DNA of 64,000 nucleotides from Saccharum officinarum (taxonomy: Eukaryota; Streptophyta; Magnoliopsida; Poales; Poaceae). Below, piece by piece: positions 24,071 to 36,603 of the stretch. Under the pieces are notes generated by a model. That model worked only from the letters and a program-made list of their open reading frames with translations. It searched no databases and was not told the origin of the DNA. The stretch spans positions 113,442,680 through 113,506,679 of the forward strand of contig CM036160.1 of the NCBI GenBank assembly GCA_020631735.1, read 5' to 3'. A program made the position numbers and the translations under genes. Each line of letters begins with the position of its first letter. Positions within the stretch are counted from its first letter, which is position 1.

Positions 24071-25839
24071 CTCGTGACGACGACGGAGCACCCCCGTCAG
24101 CGGGGGCCCTTGGAGCAGGATGCACCATTGAGATCGCCCTGCAACGTATGACACGCTCAGACCCATCCTCCTGCCAACAAGAACAATAAGCAGATCCATA
24201 CTCAGCCGAGTCGCACTAGCACCTCACAAAGAAGAACGGGACCCTAGAATGCGCACTTCCTGGCGGTCTCCCCCTCCTCCGTCTCCGCCCTCGCACACTT
24301 GTCACCGGCCATGGGTGACGAACAGAAGCACGAGGAAAACCACGACAAACGACGGAGGGTAAGAATACAAAAGCTACAACATAGACTTACTAATCCTCCT
24401 TCGCTTCCTCTGTTTTTATAGATAGGGGATGCACACGGCCGATGGGATTCCAGTAATCTCCCCAAGCAGCGGTGCCGTTAAGGTTGCGCCACGTCCCCAT
24501 GATTTCTAGAGGGATGTCTCCTGAGAGACATACGTGGGGAAATGGGCCACTGAAACCAACGCCTCAGCTTCGCCGAGAAGGAACCCATCTCCACAACCGC
24601 GGAAACCGTGAGGTCTCTTGGCCCAAAATTTGATGCACCGTCACCTGAGCCGATGCAGGCAAGTGATCTGACACCCAGATCGAGTACTCGACCCGATTTA
24701 CCCCCTCAGCAGGTGTAAGCGGTGGTGATTCTTTCACCATCGACCTTGCCCCTCCAGAGTCAGGGGGTATTCGGGAGGGTCTCCAGTCTGATCCTAAAAC
24801 CTCTGACACTCTGTGTCATGTAAATCTCCTAATACATGGACGAGCTCCAAGTACCTTATTTCAGTGGATATGTGCCCCTTCGGGGGAAACCGAAAAAATG
24901 GTTGGCCCATGGCTGTAACCAAAGTACAAGCTCCTAGAATCTGGAAAAAGACTTTTATGACGTGCCCCCGTTGGTCAGGCTTAACCCTGTCGCTTCCTTT
25001 TAGTGATAGCGGGCGTTCACTTGTTCTACCCATTACCAGCTCAAAGAGTAATAAACGCAACTGCCGACATCTGCTCACGTGTTTGTTACTCACCCACAGT
25101 GGTGCCCGCACCAGGACACTGTTATATTGGCCTCAGGGCTCTGGGACAACGTCCTCACTCTTCCACTAACGAGGTTCAAGAAAATTCCTATCATGTTACT
25201 TGACGGATCTCGAAGAAAAATGTGACACCCTTAGTGCTCATTAACAAACGACTTGCAACAGGTCACTCTGTAAATCAACTGACATAGTGACACGCGGGTG
25301 ATGGAGGTGCACCTACCCCATCTTCATTACTGTTTTACGACTAGGACTTAATGCTGCGCAACCACTATTTACACGCCAAAATATATCAGGAATCAACTTC
25401 TCGAGTACAGCGGTATTTTTTACCCTAGCATGGCATCTACAATGTCTGGGGAGCTACGCTTCTGATTGTCAGGTACACCACCCTATCGCAACGTTGGCAA
25501 CGTCCCGAGGGCTACGCCCAGGAAACTACGTTTCCAATATAGGGTGCACCACCCGAGCCAAGGCACTAACTGCTTCCAGGGGACAACGTTCCTTAATGTA
25601 CGGTCTCGATGCTTGAAGAAGATTCTCAGTACCTGAGAAATGATCTTGATACTCGAAAGACAACATACTGGCTCCACAATACTTGGGAATATCTAAGCGC
25701 ACTGCTCAGAGCTTTGGCATCCAAAGATGCTCACTATGTACTCATAGTACGCAGAACTTACAAGGAAGACAACGACATGTCGACGCCCCGAGGGCTTTGA
25801 GCTACATGCTAGCTTATCATTAAGTCCTACGGGGGCTAC

Positions 25840-26319
25840 TGTCAGAGATATGGGCCAGGAATACCTGCACCGCCCGTATATATGATTACCGCCAAGCTAT
25901 CGACCTAGTAGTCGTTAAGGAGGAGGCCCGCAAGGGCTGACGTGATCAACCAACGTGGAGATCAAGGCAAACAAAGGCGGATATATCTGTACAATAACTA
26001 GGATCAATCTGTTGCGCATATCGTGTAACAAACTAGAAACACAATCTATTAGCCCGATCGCCCTCTCTGTAACCCTACCTCTCCTGCCTATATAAAGGAG
26101 GGTAGGGACCTCGGACACGAGATTTAATCTCCCACCTATTCCATCTACCTTGTAGCTAGGAGCAACAACCACTGTAATTGAGCATATGAATACAAGAGTA
26201 TCTGCACCACTGGAGTAGGATTTAACGTGCCCCGCGCCCCGAACCAGTATAAATCTCTGTGTCTTGTGTGCTACCATCTAATTCTATTTACGCGATCTCG
26301 GTGATGGATATTGGCGGCA
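25840..26319 (+). repeat. 3' LTR (right end decayed)
   Basis: Matches the 5' LTR from TGTCAGAGATA onward, including CCTATATAAAGGAGGG. Similarity is lost after GGATATTGG, about 30 bp before the expected end. Confidence 0.8.
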
Positions 26320-26339
26320 GGTGGTTTTGTTGGGCCTGA

Positions 26340-28255
26340 CGAGATTGGTTTGCATGACTGTTGGCATGCTACGTGGTCATCTATTCATGGAAAAAAAAAC
26401 AGGAGGGAGGGCTTGCGTCAGTCCGTTTTTTAACGCGGGCAGGGCGATAAGACGATAGTGTTAGGTATTTTTTAGGTGTATAATATAATATAATATAATA
26501 TAATATAATATAATATAGATAGAAGATTTTCCAATGCATATATATAGGACCACGACAAGCCGCGACCCGTCACGCTATAGCAGAGGGCACACCCACCTCA
26601 CTCCGCCCGACCGCTCCGCTCCACCTGCCCACACCTTTCTATTTTCAGAATGACACAACCATCCATGAGCAGGCAACCACCAATGTCCAGCCAGCACGTG
26701 TCCAAATCTCCCAGGAAAATAAGCTTAACAGCAGGACGTTAGGAGTCTGACATAAGTTAACAAAAATCAAAGCATTTATTTTAAATTAGTACAGCTTTTG
26801 AATGATTTATCCGTTTTTATTCTGTCTACACCATTATGTTCTGCGTGACGAGGCAAACAAAACTAGACCTCACTTGCATATATTTCGGATAATTTTATTT
26901 TAGTAGCAATTTTTGTGTAATACGTGCTAGGAGATTTATCAAAGAAGTGAATAATATACTGAAGTTGTTACATAGTATGCATAAGCTCGGGAGCAAAAAT
27001 CAAAGAGAGTTACTACCATGTAATAGTAAAGTTGCTACTACAAAAACACATGAATCCTCTCCGCGGTAAAACACATGAATGCAAAAAGCGGAAAACTTAA
27101 CTAAAATTGCAAACTGAAAAACTAAACTATGAAAACTAAAGTAGACACCATGAAAAAATCCAAAGAAAACTAAAACTAAAATTACAATAAACTAGAATTG
27201 AAAATGACAACAAATAATGAAAAATGAAATTAAGTTGCTACACGCATATAATACATAAGTTGCTAAACGTTTGCAAGTATATATATAATTTGTTGAAAGG
27301 TTAATATATGTGTTGCTACATGCTTAATACATAAATAGCTATCACATATATAACATAAATTGCCAGTACATACAAACTATTTTGAAACACATGCATCTAG
27401 TCTTATTTCATAAATCTCATCACAAGTGGCAATAATACAAACCAGTGAAAAAACTGAAACTAAAATTACCAGTGACTAAAAAGAAATTAATAACCAGAAA
27501 ACAAAACAAATAATTGAGAAAAAAGAAATAACTCATTATGTAACTAATATGTAGGATTTACGAATGCATCAAACCTAAAGGGGTGACTAAGAACTAAAAC
27601 TAAAAAATATGACTGAAAACTGAAACTAGGAGGCAAATTCTTTTGTGGCAATTTATGTGTGCAATAGTTATCCCTTTGTAACAACGTATACATTACAGGT
27701 GAGACAACTAATATGCAGGATTTATGAAGACATTTTATCAAAAGGGATTGAAACAAAACTGAGAGAACTGACTAAACAAAAGTGAACTAAGAATGAAACA
27801 AAAATAAGAGAACTGGCACTGAAACAAAACTGAGTGGAACTCTGAACTGGAACTGAAACAGAACCTGAGCATGAAAATTAAGATTGAAATAATTAGGGAA
27901 GAATGAAGTATGATAACTGTAATTGAATACCGAAATTGGAAAAGGAAACTGAAATAGCTAATACTTAAATTATAAACTGAACTAAAACTGAACCTGAACT
28001 GAATGCTAAAATTAAATTACAATGAACCTGAACCTACAACCTAAACATGACTGAAAATACAACTGTCAAAATAAAAACTTAAATTGAAAACTGAAATAAA
28101 AAATAGAAATTAAAGACTGAAATTACATACTGAACAACATGGAAATAATGTTCAATCTGATGTCCATCAATTTCTAAAAGCTCGTGACATACATGTAGAA
28201 CAGACAACCTTATTGGACCAACACAAGCAAGAAATCAGAAAAAACTAGGGTTCAA
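26340..28255. other. AT-rich spacer with (TAATA)n and GTTGCTAC/AACTGAAACT-rich sequence
   Basis: A (TAATA)n pentanucleotide tract occupies about 26479-26516. From 26880 to 28150 the sequence is dominated by recurring short motifs (GTTGCTAC, then AAACTGAAACTAAAATTA), which looks like decayed low-complexity repeat or the body of a non-autonomous element. No coding frame is supported. Confidence 0.6.
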
Positions 28256-28261
28256 GGTGAT

Positions 28262-28549
28262 CTGATAGGCGAATCGCTCGGCATCAGCATCACAGCACTC
28301 GGAGAGAGCGGTGGCGTCGAGCTTCTGCTGCTGAAAGCGCTCGAGCGCCTTCTCATGCGCCCAGGTCTAGATTGTGAGGTCGAGTTTGGCGTTGAGGCTG
28401 ACACCGAGGATGACAGTGGTGAGGAAGAAGGTGAAGTAGCATGGCAGCTCCCAGTCCTCCCACTTCCGCGACTCCCCTAGCGGTGACAATGGACGGTAGA
28501 AGAGGTACCCCTTGGGCCGCTCCTCGTGGCCCAACGTCGTCCACCGCCC
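28262..28549 (-). pseudogene. Gene fragment resembling a plant complex I ESSS-type subunit
   Basis: The minus strand encodes RWTTLGHEERPKGYLFYRPL, then SRKWEDWELPCYFTFFLTTV with a single hydrophobic segment, then LNAKLDLTI, a TAG stop, and in the same frame TWAHEKALERFQQQKLDA. From memory this resembles small plant mitochondrial NADH dehydrogenase proteins annotated as ESSS-like, which have one membrane span followed by a WAHEKALER tail. The in-frame stop at the membrane-tail junction and the lack of a convincing start or splice context make this a pseudogene fragment, perhaps carried by a transposon. Upstream 28550-28760 is GC-rich. Confidence 0.45.
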
Positions 28550-28975
28550 TGCGCCTTCACCGCCACCGCGCACGTGGCATGCCTCCCACCGCTGTCGCGG
28601 CCATCGAGATCTCCCGCATCGATGCCGTCGGTGAGGTGCGTCGCCTGCGAGATATGGGAATGGAGAAGCTGTGCGGCCTGTGGGCGTGGAAATGGGGTGC
28701 TGTTGCCTGTGCGTGGGCTGCGCGCGCGAGCCGGCCCGTGTCACGCACAACGCACAGCGCGTGATCGGCCGCGCATTAGAGTTTGCGATTAAATTACTTT
28801 TACCCATATGGTCCATGTAGATTAACAAAATTGATTATCATATAAGAGGCATATATATAATACGTGATAATTGCTTGTAAAGTAAATTATCAACAATTGT
28901 GGATGGAAAAATGCCATGCCCACTCACTTTGGGCACAAATAATTGAATACTTATGCGTGTGTGTGACTTAGGATA

Positions 28976-29345
28976 TGTTTGGATTCTTTGGTCTAAAATT
29001 TAGTTGGCTAAAGTTGACGACTAAAACTTTAAACCACTTTAGCTTCCTTTTGTGGTTGACCTCCTGTTTGGAGCCCATAGAGTTAAAATGGTCTAAACTT
29101 GAGCCACTAAATTTTAGACCATAGGACAAGAGGACCTTACACCCAGTTTAGATCATATGGTAAAGTTTAGCCACTAAACTTTAGACCACTTTAGCTCTTG
29201 AGGCTCCAAACAAGAGACCTAAAATATTGTTTAAAGTTTTGACTATTTCATAAAACTTTAGACCACACAAATAAACTAAAGTGCTCTAAATTTTTAGTCT
29301 CAACTTTAATCTACTAAATTTTACACGTGAGAATCCAAACAGACC
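28976..29345. mobile_element. TIR element, MITE-like
   Basis: Inverted ends GGATATGTTTGGATTC and GAATCCAAACAGACC bound about 370 bp, with a self-complementary interior (CTAAAATTTAG, TTTAGACCACTTTAG). A left flank TTA is visible; the right flank is ATT, so the target duplication is unclear. Confidence 0.55.
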
Positions 29346-29356
29346 ATTCAAACAAG

Positions 29357-29631
29357 GGCCTTGTATAGATGCCAAATTTGGCAACCAAAATCTGCATAGT
29401 AAGTGTCCCGTCACACTGTAGCAATTTTGTTTTTATTTAGTAATAATTGTCCAAATATTGATTAATTAGGCTTAAAATATTCGTCTCGCAAAGTACAACA
29501 AAACTGTGCAATTAGTTTTTGATTTCATCTACATTTAGTACTCCATATATAGGCCGACATTTTGATGTGATGGGGAATCTTCTTTTTTGCATAGTAGAAT
29601 TTGGAGTGAATTTGGGTATCTAAACAAGGCC
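29357..29631. mobile_element. Tourist-like MITE
   Basis: Ends GGCCTTGTATAGATGCC and GGTATCTAAACAAGGCC, flanked by AAG on both sides (29354-29356, 29632-29634). The interior shares CAAAGTACAACAAAACTG with the element at 60758. Confidence 0.75.
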
Positions 29632-29696
29632 AAGTACTGAAAGTCGTAGTCATGCCGTGTGTCAGAATACTGTGGACTGTTAAACGGTAAGGTTAA

Positions 29697-32342
29697 TGTA
29701 ACACCCTAAAATTTGCTTCTTTGGAAATAGAGCTAAAATGAGTTAATTATGTATTTTTGTGCTCATGAAAACATAGGAAAATAAAAAATTTTGTTGAATT
29801 AAAATTTATCTTAGGATGTAGCAACATTGTTGTGTATACATGCTGATGCATTTGTGTTTTTGTATTGTTTGGTTTTGACCAAAGATCAAAATGAATTCAA
29901 GTTGTTCTTTCAAAATGCGTTTAGGTCGATTTTTCTTCTTCGATATACACATATTATTTTTATACAATCAAATTCCTTGTTTCTCATCCGTCAATCAACC
30001 TCTACAAACTTCTCGGGAATTTTTCTGACTTTTTCTGTAGCTTGTTTCCACTTGTCTGTGAGCATAATCTAATTTTTAGATGCTCCAAAATTACCTTTTA
30101 GTGAGCTCCAAATATTTTATTTGGGTTCCTCATGTTCCATAATGTCTCTGGAAATTTTTCCCGAATTTTCGGAGCTTTCGGAGTATTTTTCGCGGCTTAA
30201 ATAATAATTCTGGACTTTTCTGGAATTATTTTATACATGAAAATAATTAATTCCGAAAATAATAAATCTCTCATTTGTTTTCCCATGCTCAAAACCCATG
30301 TGCAATAATCCTAGTAAAACTCAAAGGCCCATACATTTATTTATTAATGGGCTTAAATGATTAATTAGGCCTATTAGCGGAGGTGGATGGTGCAACGTCA
30401 ATTAGCACCATATCGCTAGTTGACATGGGGTGGAGAGTTTTCCTCCCTATATATACGTACCTACCCCATGGGCAAAGCACACCAAAAACTACCGTAGAGG
30501 AGCCCCTAGTTTGGGAAATCTCTCGTGTAGTAAATTATATTTTCTCCTCCTTCTCTTGTCGCCGTCCGACAAAGCCACCAGGCGTTCTACTCTAAGAAGA
30601 AGAAGATGTATTTACTTGAATTCCACCGTCTAGATCACATTAAAAACCAGATTTTGATTTATTTTCGAAACTAGATATTTACAAAACTGCCACTATCTTG
30701 TTTAGGCCATATCTTCTACGTTTTAACTCTGATTTGATCCGTTCAAATTGCGTTAGGTTCGTATTTGCGAGCTCTACATGTTGGTAGTACTGTACAGTAG
30801 GTTTGGAAAATTTAATTTTTGAGTTTATATTAAAGTAATTATTTATCTATAGGAAATCTTAGAAAATTCGTAACTTTCACGTTTTAAATCCGAATTTCGT
30901 GATCTTTACGCCTGTGTGTTCGTAGCAATGCGTAGAACATCTTTAAAACCTTTTCACATATTGTTTTATATGTTTGGTGTACTGTTCTAATTATTATTTA
31001 TTGTTTGCTTCGTGTATGATTGCTCGATGTGTGTGTGGTGATTTATTGATCAAGTCCAGTCGGTGAGATTTACGTGGAGATTTAAGAAGCTATTAATTGA
31101 AGATTTGGATCAGAGAAAGGATCTCAATTTAAGGTAAGTATAGCATGAGATCATCCTTGTTTCCTATTCACCTTTAATATACTTAATTCATGTGCATGTG
31201 TCTACCTTGTTACCACTAAGGATATTCTAGTTTTTGTATCTTGTACCTTGACACCCATGGGACATTGCATTGGGTAGTATTTATGCTAGTGCTCAAGATA
31301 AATAACCATGATCTGTAACTTGACTAATGATATATGCAATAAACGTTTAAATGATGCTTTAAAGCAATATGGCTCAAGAGGGCTAGAGCATATTTGGTTG
31401 TTTTTATGGTGCTCTAGTTTCTCTCCATAAGGACTTATCTGTAAGCGAACATTCGGGACTTACAGTACAACTGTGAGAGCTATATGGCTCTGGCTTTAGC
31501 TCAGTATGAGGACCTTTTCTAGCTTGTTAGAGGTTACCCTTGTGGCGCAAATGGGGTAAAGCAGACTGTGGATCCCTGCGTGGTGTATCACACGGACTGA
31601 CTTCTGAAACCTAGCGGCCCTAACTTGTTAGACGAACCTTTGAAAAGCTTCATAGTGTTTCCCTGCCTGCTCACCTTGGAAGTGTTTTGAGAGTCGCGAT
31701 CCCGGGCATATGGGTAATCATGACTCACAGTGAAAGTGTACAACCTCTGCAGAGTGTAAAACTGTTATAACAGCCGTGCTCACGGTTACGAGTGGCCTTG
31801 GACCCTTACAGAATAAATGATGAACACTGATGATAATGATAATACTGATGATATTGATGCTCACTAATGATTATTGTTTCTTGCTATACATTATTCTCGT
31901 TTACATGATCATGAGGTTATTTGGGTTTATGGTAAACTTGTTGCTACTCAAATGTTAAAAAGCTGACTCACTAAAAGCTATTGCAGTAAACCCGTGTCAA
32001 ACCTTTTGAGCTTCATGAACCCCATGATATATTTGCTGAGTTCGACATGGACTCACTCTTGCTATTTCCCCACATCTCAGGAAGGGTACCAGACTGCTAG
32101 ATTTTGGAATTGTTAGGCTTGTGATCAACCAGTTAGTTTGTTCCTAAAGTGAAGTCTACACCTGGTGTTCGGAGTTGTCTTTCCGCTGTGTTGCTCTTTA
32201 AGGTATATTTTATACTATTGTGTTATGTATATTAAGCATTTGTCTCTTGATATTACACTTATCTGTGGCTATATGTGAGATTTGTCTTCTTTATTTCACA
32301 TATAGTGTATATCTGGTTTTGTCCTTAAAACCGGGTGTGACA
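29697..32342. mobile_element. Solo LTR, 2.65 kb, with perfect 5-bp target duplication
   Basis: Starts TGTAACACCC and ends GGGTGTGACA, perfect inverted LTR tips, flanked by GTTAA at 29692-29696 and 32343-32347. There is no internal domain or second LTR, so it is most simply the product of LTR-LTR recombination. It contains a TATA-like CCTATATATACG near 30447. Orientation and lineage are not certain. Confidence 0.88.
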
Positions 32343-32347
32343 GTTAA

Positions 32348-34361
32348 TAAGCAGAGTGCGAATGAGTTATGAGTATGAAAGCACATGATCCATCCTTTTA
32401 TAGTTTTGCGACCTTTATTCATTGCACTGCCACATTGTACTAAATATTGAATCTTACGTACAAATAGCAGTTGATGCAATGCATGCGCGTTGCGTGCGTG
32501 TTTCTACGATGATGGGTTTTTATGTGAGGGCTTTGGTTTCCAACGGACCCTCAACAGTAGAGTCAACTTGCTAGATCATATTAACTTTAAAAATAAAATA
32601 AAATAACAGAGTAACCAAAATGCTAGTTTGGTAAAATTTCTCTTCTTGATTTTCGAACTTCACTTCTTCATTCTCCAATGGAGTGATTTTAGTGGTGAGC
32701 AGGTGAGAATTTTTTAAGGTACTCCGAATCTTACTACGTGAATTTTTTCAAAAAAGCCCATATTTTTAATATATTATTATAATATTATTATAGTACTATA
32801 TAAAATAAGTATATAACCATATAATCTATGTATATTGGCATATATTTGATATACATACTACCCTAGATAGTCTAGTATGATCATATACTTCGTCTACGTA
32901 CACTTCATCGGTCTATATACACCATAATCTAGAGATATACACATGGAAGTAACTATGACCTGGGAGTAGAAAATAATTTCCCATATGTATATATGAAAAT
33001 ATATATTGAAATGCAAACAATTTCTATAACATTATGTACATATGCACATTGTAATCAAGGGTATACATATACACATGTTCGATTCGTACATATGCTATAG
33101 TCATTAGCAAGCTGGCCGGGTTAGTGGACCTGATGGAGGGCTCAGTCGCACCGCCTCTGCTCTAAAGGATCTCCGCTGCCAAAATAATTTTTATAGTAGT
33201 GTGAGTAACAATAGAGAATGTTTTGCGAGACTGATGGACTATGCACAAAATTTGAGGAGCAAAAGTTATCTTGGATTCTTGGCCTTTGGCTAGTACCATG
33301 CTCATATCCGTTATGAATCGCATTTTCTCACCATGCTGTGCTTCCTAAACCGTGGCCATCTCCTTTTTTTCTTATTTTGTTATAGGCTTTCACATCTAGA
33401 TAATAGAAAAATGTAAAAAATAACTTTGTAAAATAGAAACAAGTGCAAACTTGTATAAATAAAATACTAAAAATAACAAAAGTTCGGTTCGGATTAATAC
33501 AAGTCAACAAACCAGACATAATTCAGCTGAATTTTGATTTTTATTTTGGTTTGTTAGATTTTTATTTGAGATTCAAAATCAAATGTAACTCTCTAAATAA
33601 TCCTAAAAAAATTATATAATATCCAAATCTATGCCAGAAGTGGAAGAGAGAGAGAGGAGAGAAGAGGCCTGAAAGTTTATAGTCAACTGAAGCACACGAA
33701 TAAAAAGAAACGTTTGTGAGAGAGAAAAGTGGATCATAGATAGGTCAACTACTGTATAAGTGGACCGGTATAGATGAGCTGTAAATGTATATGCAATTAG
33801 CAGAGAAGCTGTATTATTAAGCTTGCTCTTATGAGCTCAAAAAAGATGGATGCTAGATGAGCCACGTGGTTGCACACATGCCACGAGGTAAATGAGCTAG
33901 GACGGCCAAGTCATGACATGAGTGGTGTGACGCTAACGAGAATGTTTTGCAGTTTGAAACTCAAACAACACGGTCGATCTAGGGTGGCCAGGCCTCTTAC
34001 AATTTCAAACTCAAAGCGAGAAGGGTGGGAGTGAGTGACAATATATATAGGACGATCTTATAATGGTGAAAAAAAGTGGGAGAGCGATTGACAGAGGAAG
34101 AGAGGATGAACTGAGGGAGATAACTTTTTTCTGCTCTTTAATATTAGGTAGGTATATATAGATCAATAGATGTAGATATAGATTGGCGTAAAAAGAGTTA
34201 CATATATATGAGATAAATGCAACAACAAAACAATGAACACACGCACACCGACACATGACACACGCAGTACAATGTAGGTTAATTATCTATATAGCGACGC
34301 CGATGGATCACAGAGACGACTCAGCCAACCGCACCAGACTGGCTAGCTAGTAGCCAGGAGT
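32348..34361. other. AT-rich spacer, no gene seen
   Basis: Mostly AT-rich DNA with short ATATAT and GAGAGA runs. No conserved frame, RNA gene or clear transposon boundary was recognised. Confidence 0.5.
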
Positions 34362-35890
34362 CTAGTTGATTTGCGAGCATACCTTCCTGATCTCGGCACC
34401 GTAGCCGGGGGTGGTGATGACCCCGATCTTGCCCATCTTTACCATGGCTTCCCCGAAGTCTTTCTCCCAGTTGCTATAATCGCCAGCGTTGGCAGTCACC
34501 TGGGCAATCGTCTCGTTGGATCTGAGCGCAGCGTCCGACGCGAAGAGCACGAACTTGTCGATGTTCTTGTAGTACTGGTTGTCCAGATCGACGGGGGTAT
34601 TGTAGTCTTGGTTCACCCTGGTGCTGGGGCCGCCAGCGTTGCAGGTGTCATTCAGGTTTTTAGCGTAGCCAGGGTCCATGGACGACAGGCGGCTGGTGAA
34701 GAACATGCAGCGGGCGACGCCGATGGTGTGGGCGCCCGAGAGCGTGACCAATGACCATGTCGGTGAGGCTGAGCCCCTGGGCGGCGAAGCTGTCCTTGAG
34801 CTGCTGGACGGTGGAGCCCGGCCCGGGCAGCTGGTCGGTCTCGTCGGCGAAGGACTCGCGGCCGTCGTAGCGGCCGGCCGGCACCTCGTAGTCGATCTTA
34901 CCGTTGCTGAGGATCTTGGACGCGTCGCGGGCGGCGAAGGCGAGGATGTCGGCGCAGGAGACGACGCCGGGGCAGGCGTCCTCCACCGCCTTCTTGGCCG
35001 CGTCGATCACCTCGAAGCCGCGCAGGCTGTTTTGGTTGGGTAGGCCCGTCTTCTCCGTGTCGTTGTTCCCTGTCGCCGTCTTGTCCAGGAGAAGGGAAGC
35101 GTCACACCCCTGATGAATGAAAGTGCAACAACGGTCAGTAGAGTACGAGACGTACGGAAGGTAGCTTTATTTTTACGAGTATATAAGGAGTAGCACACAA
35201 TAATGCCAGACGTTCGGAACTGGAAGGAAGTTAATTTTATTTAGGCCTTGTTTAGATTCTAAAATTCACCCCCAAATTTTACTATGCAAAAAGAAGATTC
35301 TCCATCACATCAAAATATCGGCATATATATGGAGTACTAAATGTAGATGAAATCAAAAACTAATTGCACAGTTTTATTGTACTTTGCGAGACGGACATTT
35401 TGAGCCTAATTAATCAAAATTTGGACAATTATTACCATAAAAAATAAAATGTTATAGTACTCGAGGGTGGCACTGTGCAGATTTGGCCACCCCCGAGTCG
35501 GGGATCTAAACGAGGCCTTACCCGAACGAAGGCGTCGTGGAAGTGGAGACGGATGAGGCCCGCGCCAAGACCACGGTTCTGGCCGGACGTGGCATTCACC
35601 ACGGCTTCCCTCACGAGCTGCTCCGCCCTAGGGCAGTAGTACGAGGTGCCGCTTTTGCTGTAGTAACCGACGCTCAGGGCCTGGCCCGGGGGCGCAGGCT
35701 TCGGGCCCGGAAAAGGGTTGGGGCCCCGGAGCAGACAGAAGAGGGAGGACACGGTTTTGAGCGGGGACCAACCCACGAAGCAGCCGGGTCTGGTGCTCGT
35801 CGCGCCCGCCGCGGGTCCGGCTCCGGCGGCGAGGAGCGCCAGCAACATCACTAGGGCTGCACCAACCTTACTACTACTAATGGCAGCCAT
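34362..35890 (-). pseudogene. prx2: secreted class III peroxidase with 7-bp frameshift
   Basis: Exon 1 (35890-35522) encodes a signal peptide ([20 protein letters not shown]...), a 45-residue segment with two Cys related to that of prx1 (CFVGW, ...PGPKPAPPG), [20 protein letters not shown] and the distal site [10 protein letters not shown]. Intron 1 (35521-35110) has donor CGG|GTAAGG and acceptor ATCAG|GGGTGT. Exon 2 (35109-34362) encodes GCDASLLL..., [24 protein letters not shown] and the proximal site [13 protein letters not shown], ending VCSQIN-stop. Two oddities: Ala replaces the conserved Cys of FHDCFV, and a 7-bp insertion near 34748-34757 (ATGGTC ATTGGTC ACG on the minus strand) shifts frame immediately before TLSGAH, removing the proximal haem ligand from the frame. 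Otherwise all regions are well preserved. Confidence 0.88.
35244..35517. mobile_element. Tourist-like MITE inside prx2 intron 1
   Basis: Ends GGCCTTGTTTAGATTC and GATCTAAACGAGGCC with TTA duplicated on both sides (35241-35243 and 35518-35520), the PIF/Harbinger signature. It makes up 274 of the 412 intron bases and starts at intron position +5. Confidence 0.92.
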
Positions 35891-35944
35891 GCTTGCTCAA
35901 GCTAGGTAGCTAGCTACAGTCCTTATGCTTTGCTACAGTCCTTA

Positions 35945-35955
35945 ATTTATATATA
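35945..35955 (-). promoter_or_regulatory. TATA box of prx2
   Basis: TATATATAAAT on the minus strand, 55-65 bp upstream of the ATG. Upstream to 36600 is promoter flank; a 25-bp segment at about 36093-36117 (ACGTACAGCTCAAGCAGCTG) recurs near 37516-37540 (ACGTACAGGTCAAGCAGCTG). Confidence 0.6.
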
Positions 35956-36603
35956 GCTCCCGGCGGGCCGGCCCGGGCAGAACCGCAGAAGAGGGGTTCG
36001 GTAGCGTAGCTAGCTAGCTAGCATGCACACTAGCTGCCTCGATGGACGCGATCGAGCCAACGGACTCCGATCTACCATGGGCGGAAGAGCTGGCGCACGT
36101 ACAGCTCAAGCAGCTGACCGCCCGTCCGGCGATCGAGATGACCATGGGCATGCAAATGACCCGATCAAGTTGCCCTTTGTTAAACTCGCCGCGCGCGCGC
36201 GCTGATCGGAGTACGTATATATTGCGACTGTGCGCCGTTCAATAATTCTGATAGGGCTAGCTAGCTGATGGAGATTATTAATTCTAGCTAGACCGGGCGG
36301 GCCACTACTGTTCATGCATGTGCTCCGATCCGGACTCTACTAGTTGCATTGGGTTTGTATACTTGTGCTGTCACGCAGTTTAGAAAATTCCATAATTAAT
36401 GTAGTAGGATAGGAGCATATATGCATGTACATCACGTAGTTTACATATAAGCTTAGTACCCTAGCTACAGTACTATCACTATATATGGAACAATATACCG
36501 GCAGTGGTTCACCTCCAAAACAAAACAGAAAAGAATTAAGAAACTATATGATCGTACATCTGCGAGCACTGTGGCACGTACTAAACGACGACGGTGCAAT
36601 GCA

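Larger units (their letters stand above)
20526..26319 (+). mobile_element. Old non-autonomous LTR retrotransposon (LARD-like)
   Basis: The 5' LTR 20526-21019 (TGTTAGAGATACGGGCC ... CTGACA) and the 3' LTR 25840 to about 26319 (TGTCAGAGATATGGGCC ...) share most of their length but differ at many positions, so the insertion is old. A PBS-like TTGGCGCGTTAGGTAGGGGG follows the 5' LTR and a polypurine tract ACGGGGGCTAC precedes the 3' LTR. The right end of the 3' LTR is degraded and no target duplication is seen. No reverse transcriptase, integrase or protease motif is recognisable in the 4.8-kb interior. A small plus-strand frame at 21073-21216 (MRVIFNIGDEPEQEQPGKK...) starts just after the PBS. 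Confidence 0.85.
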
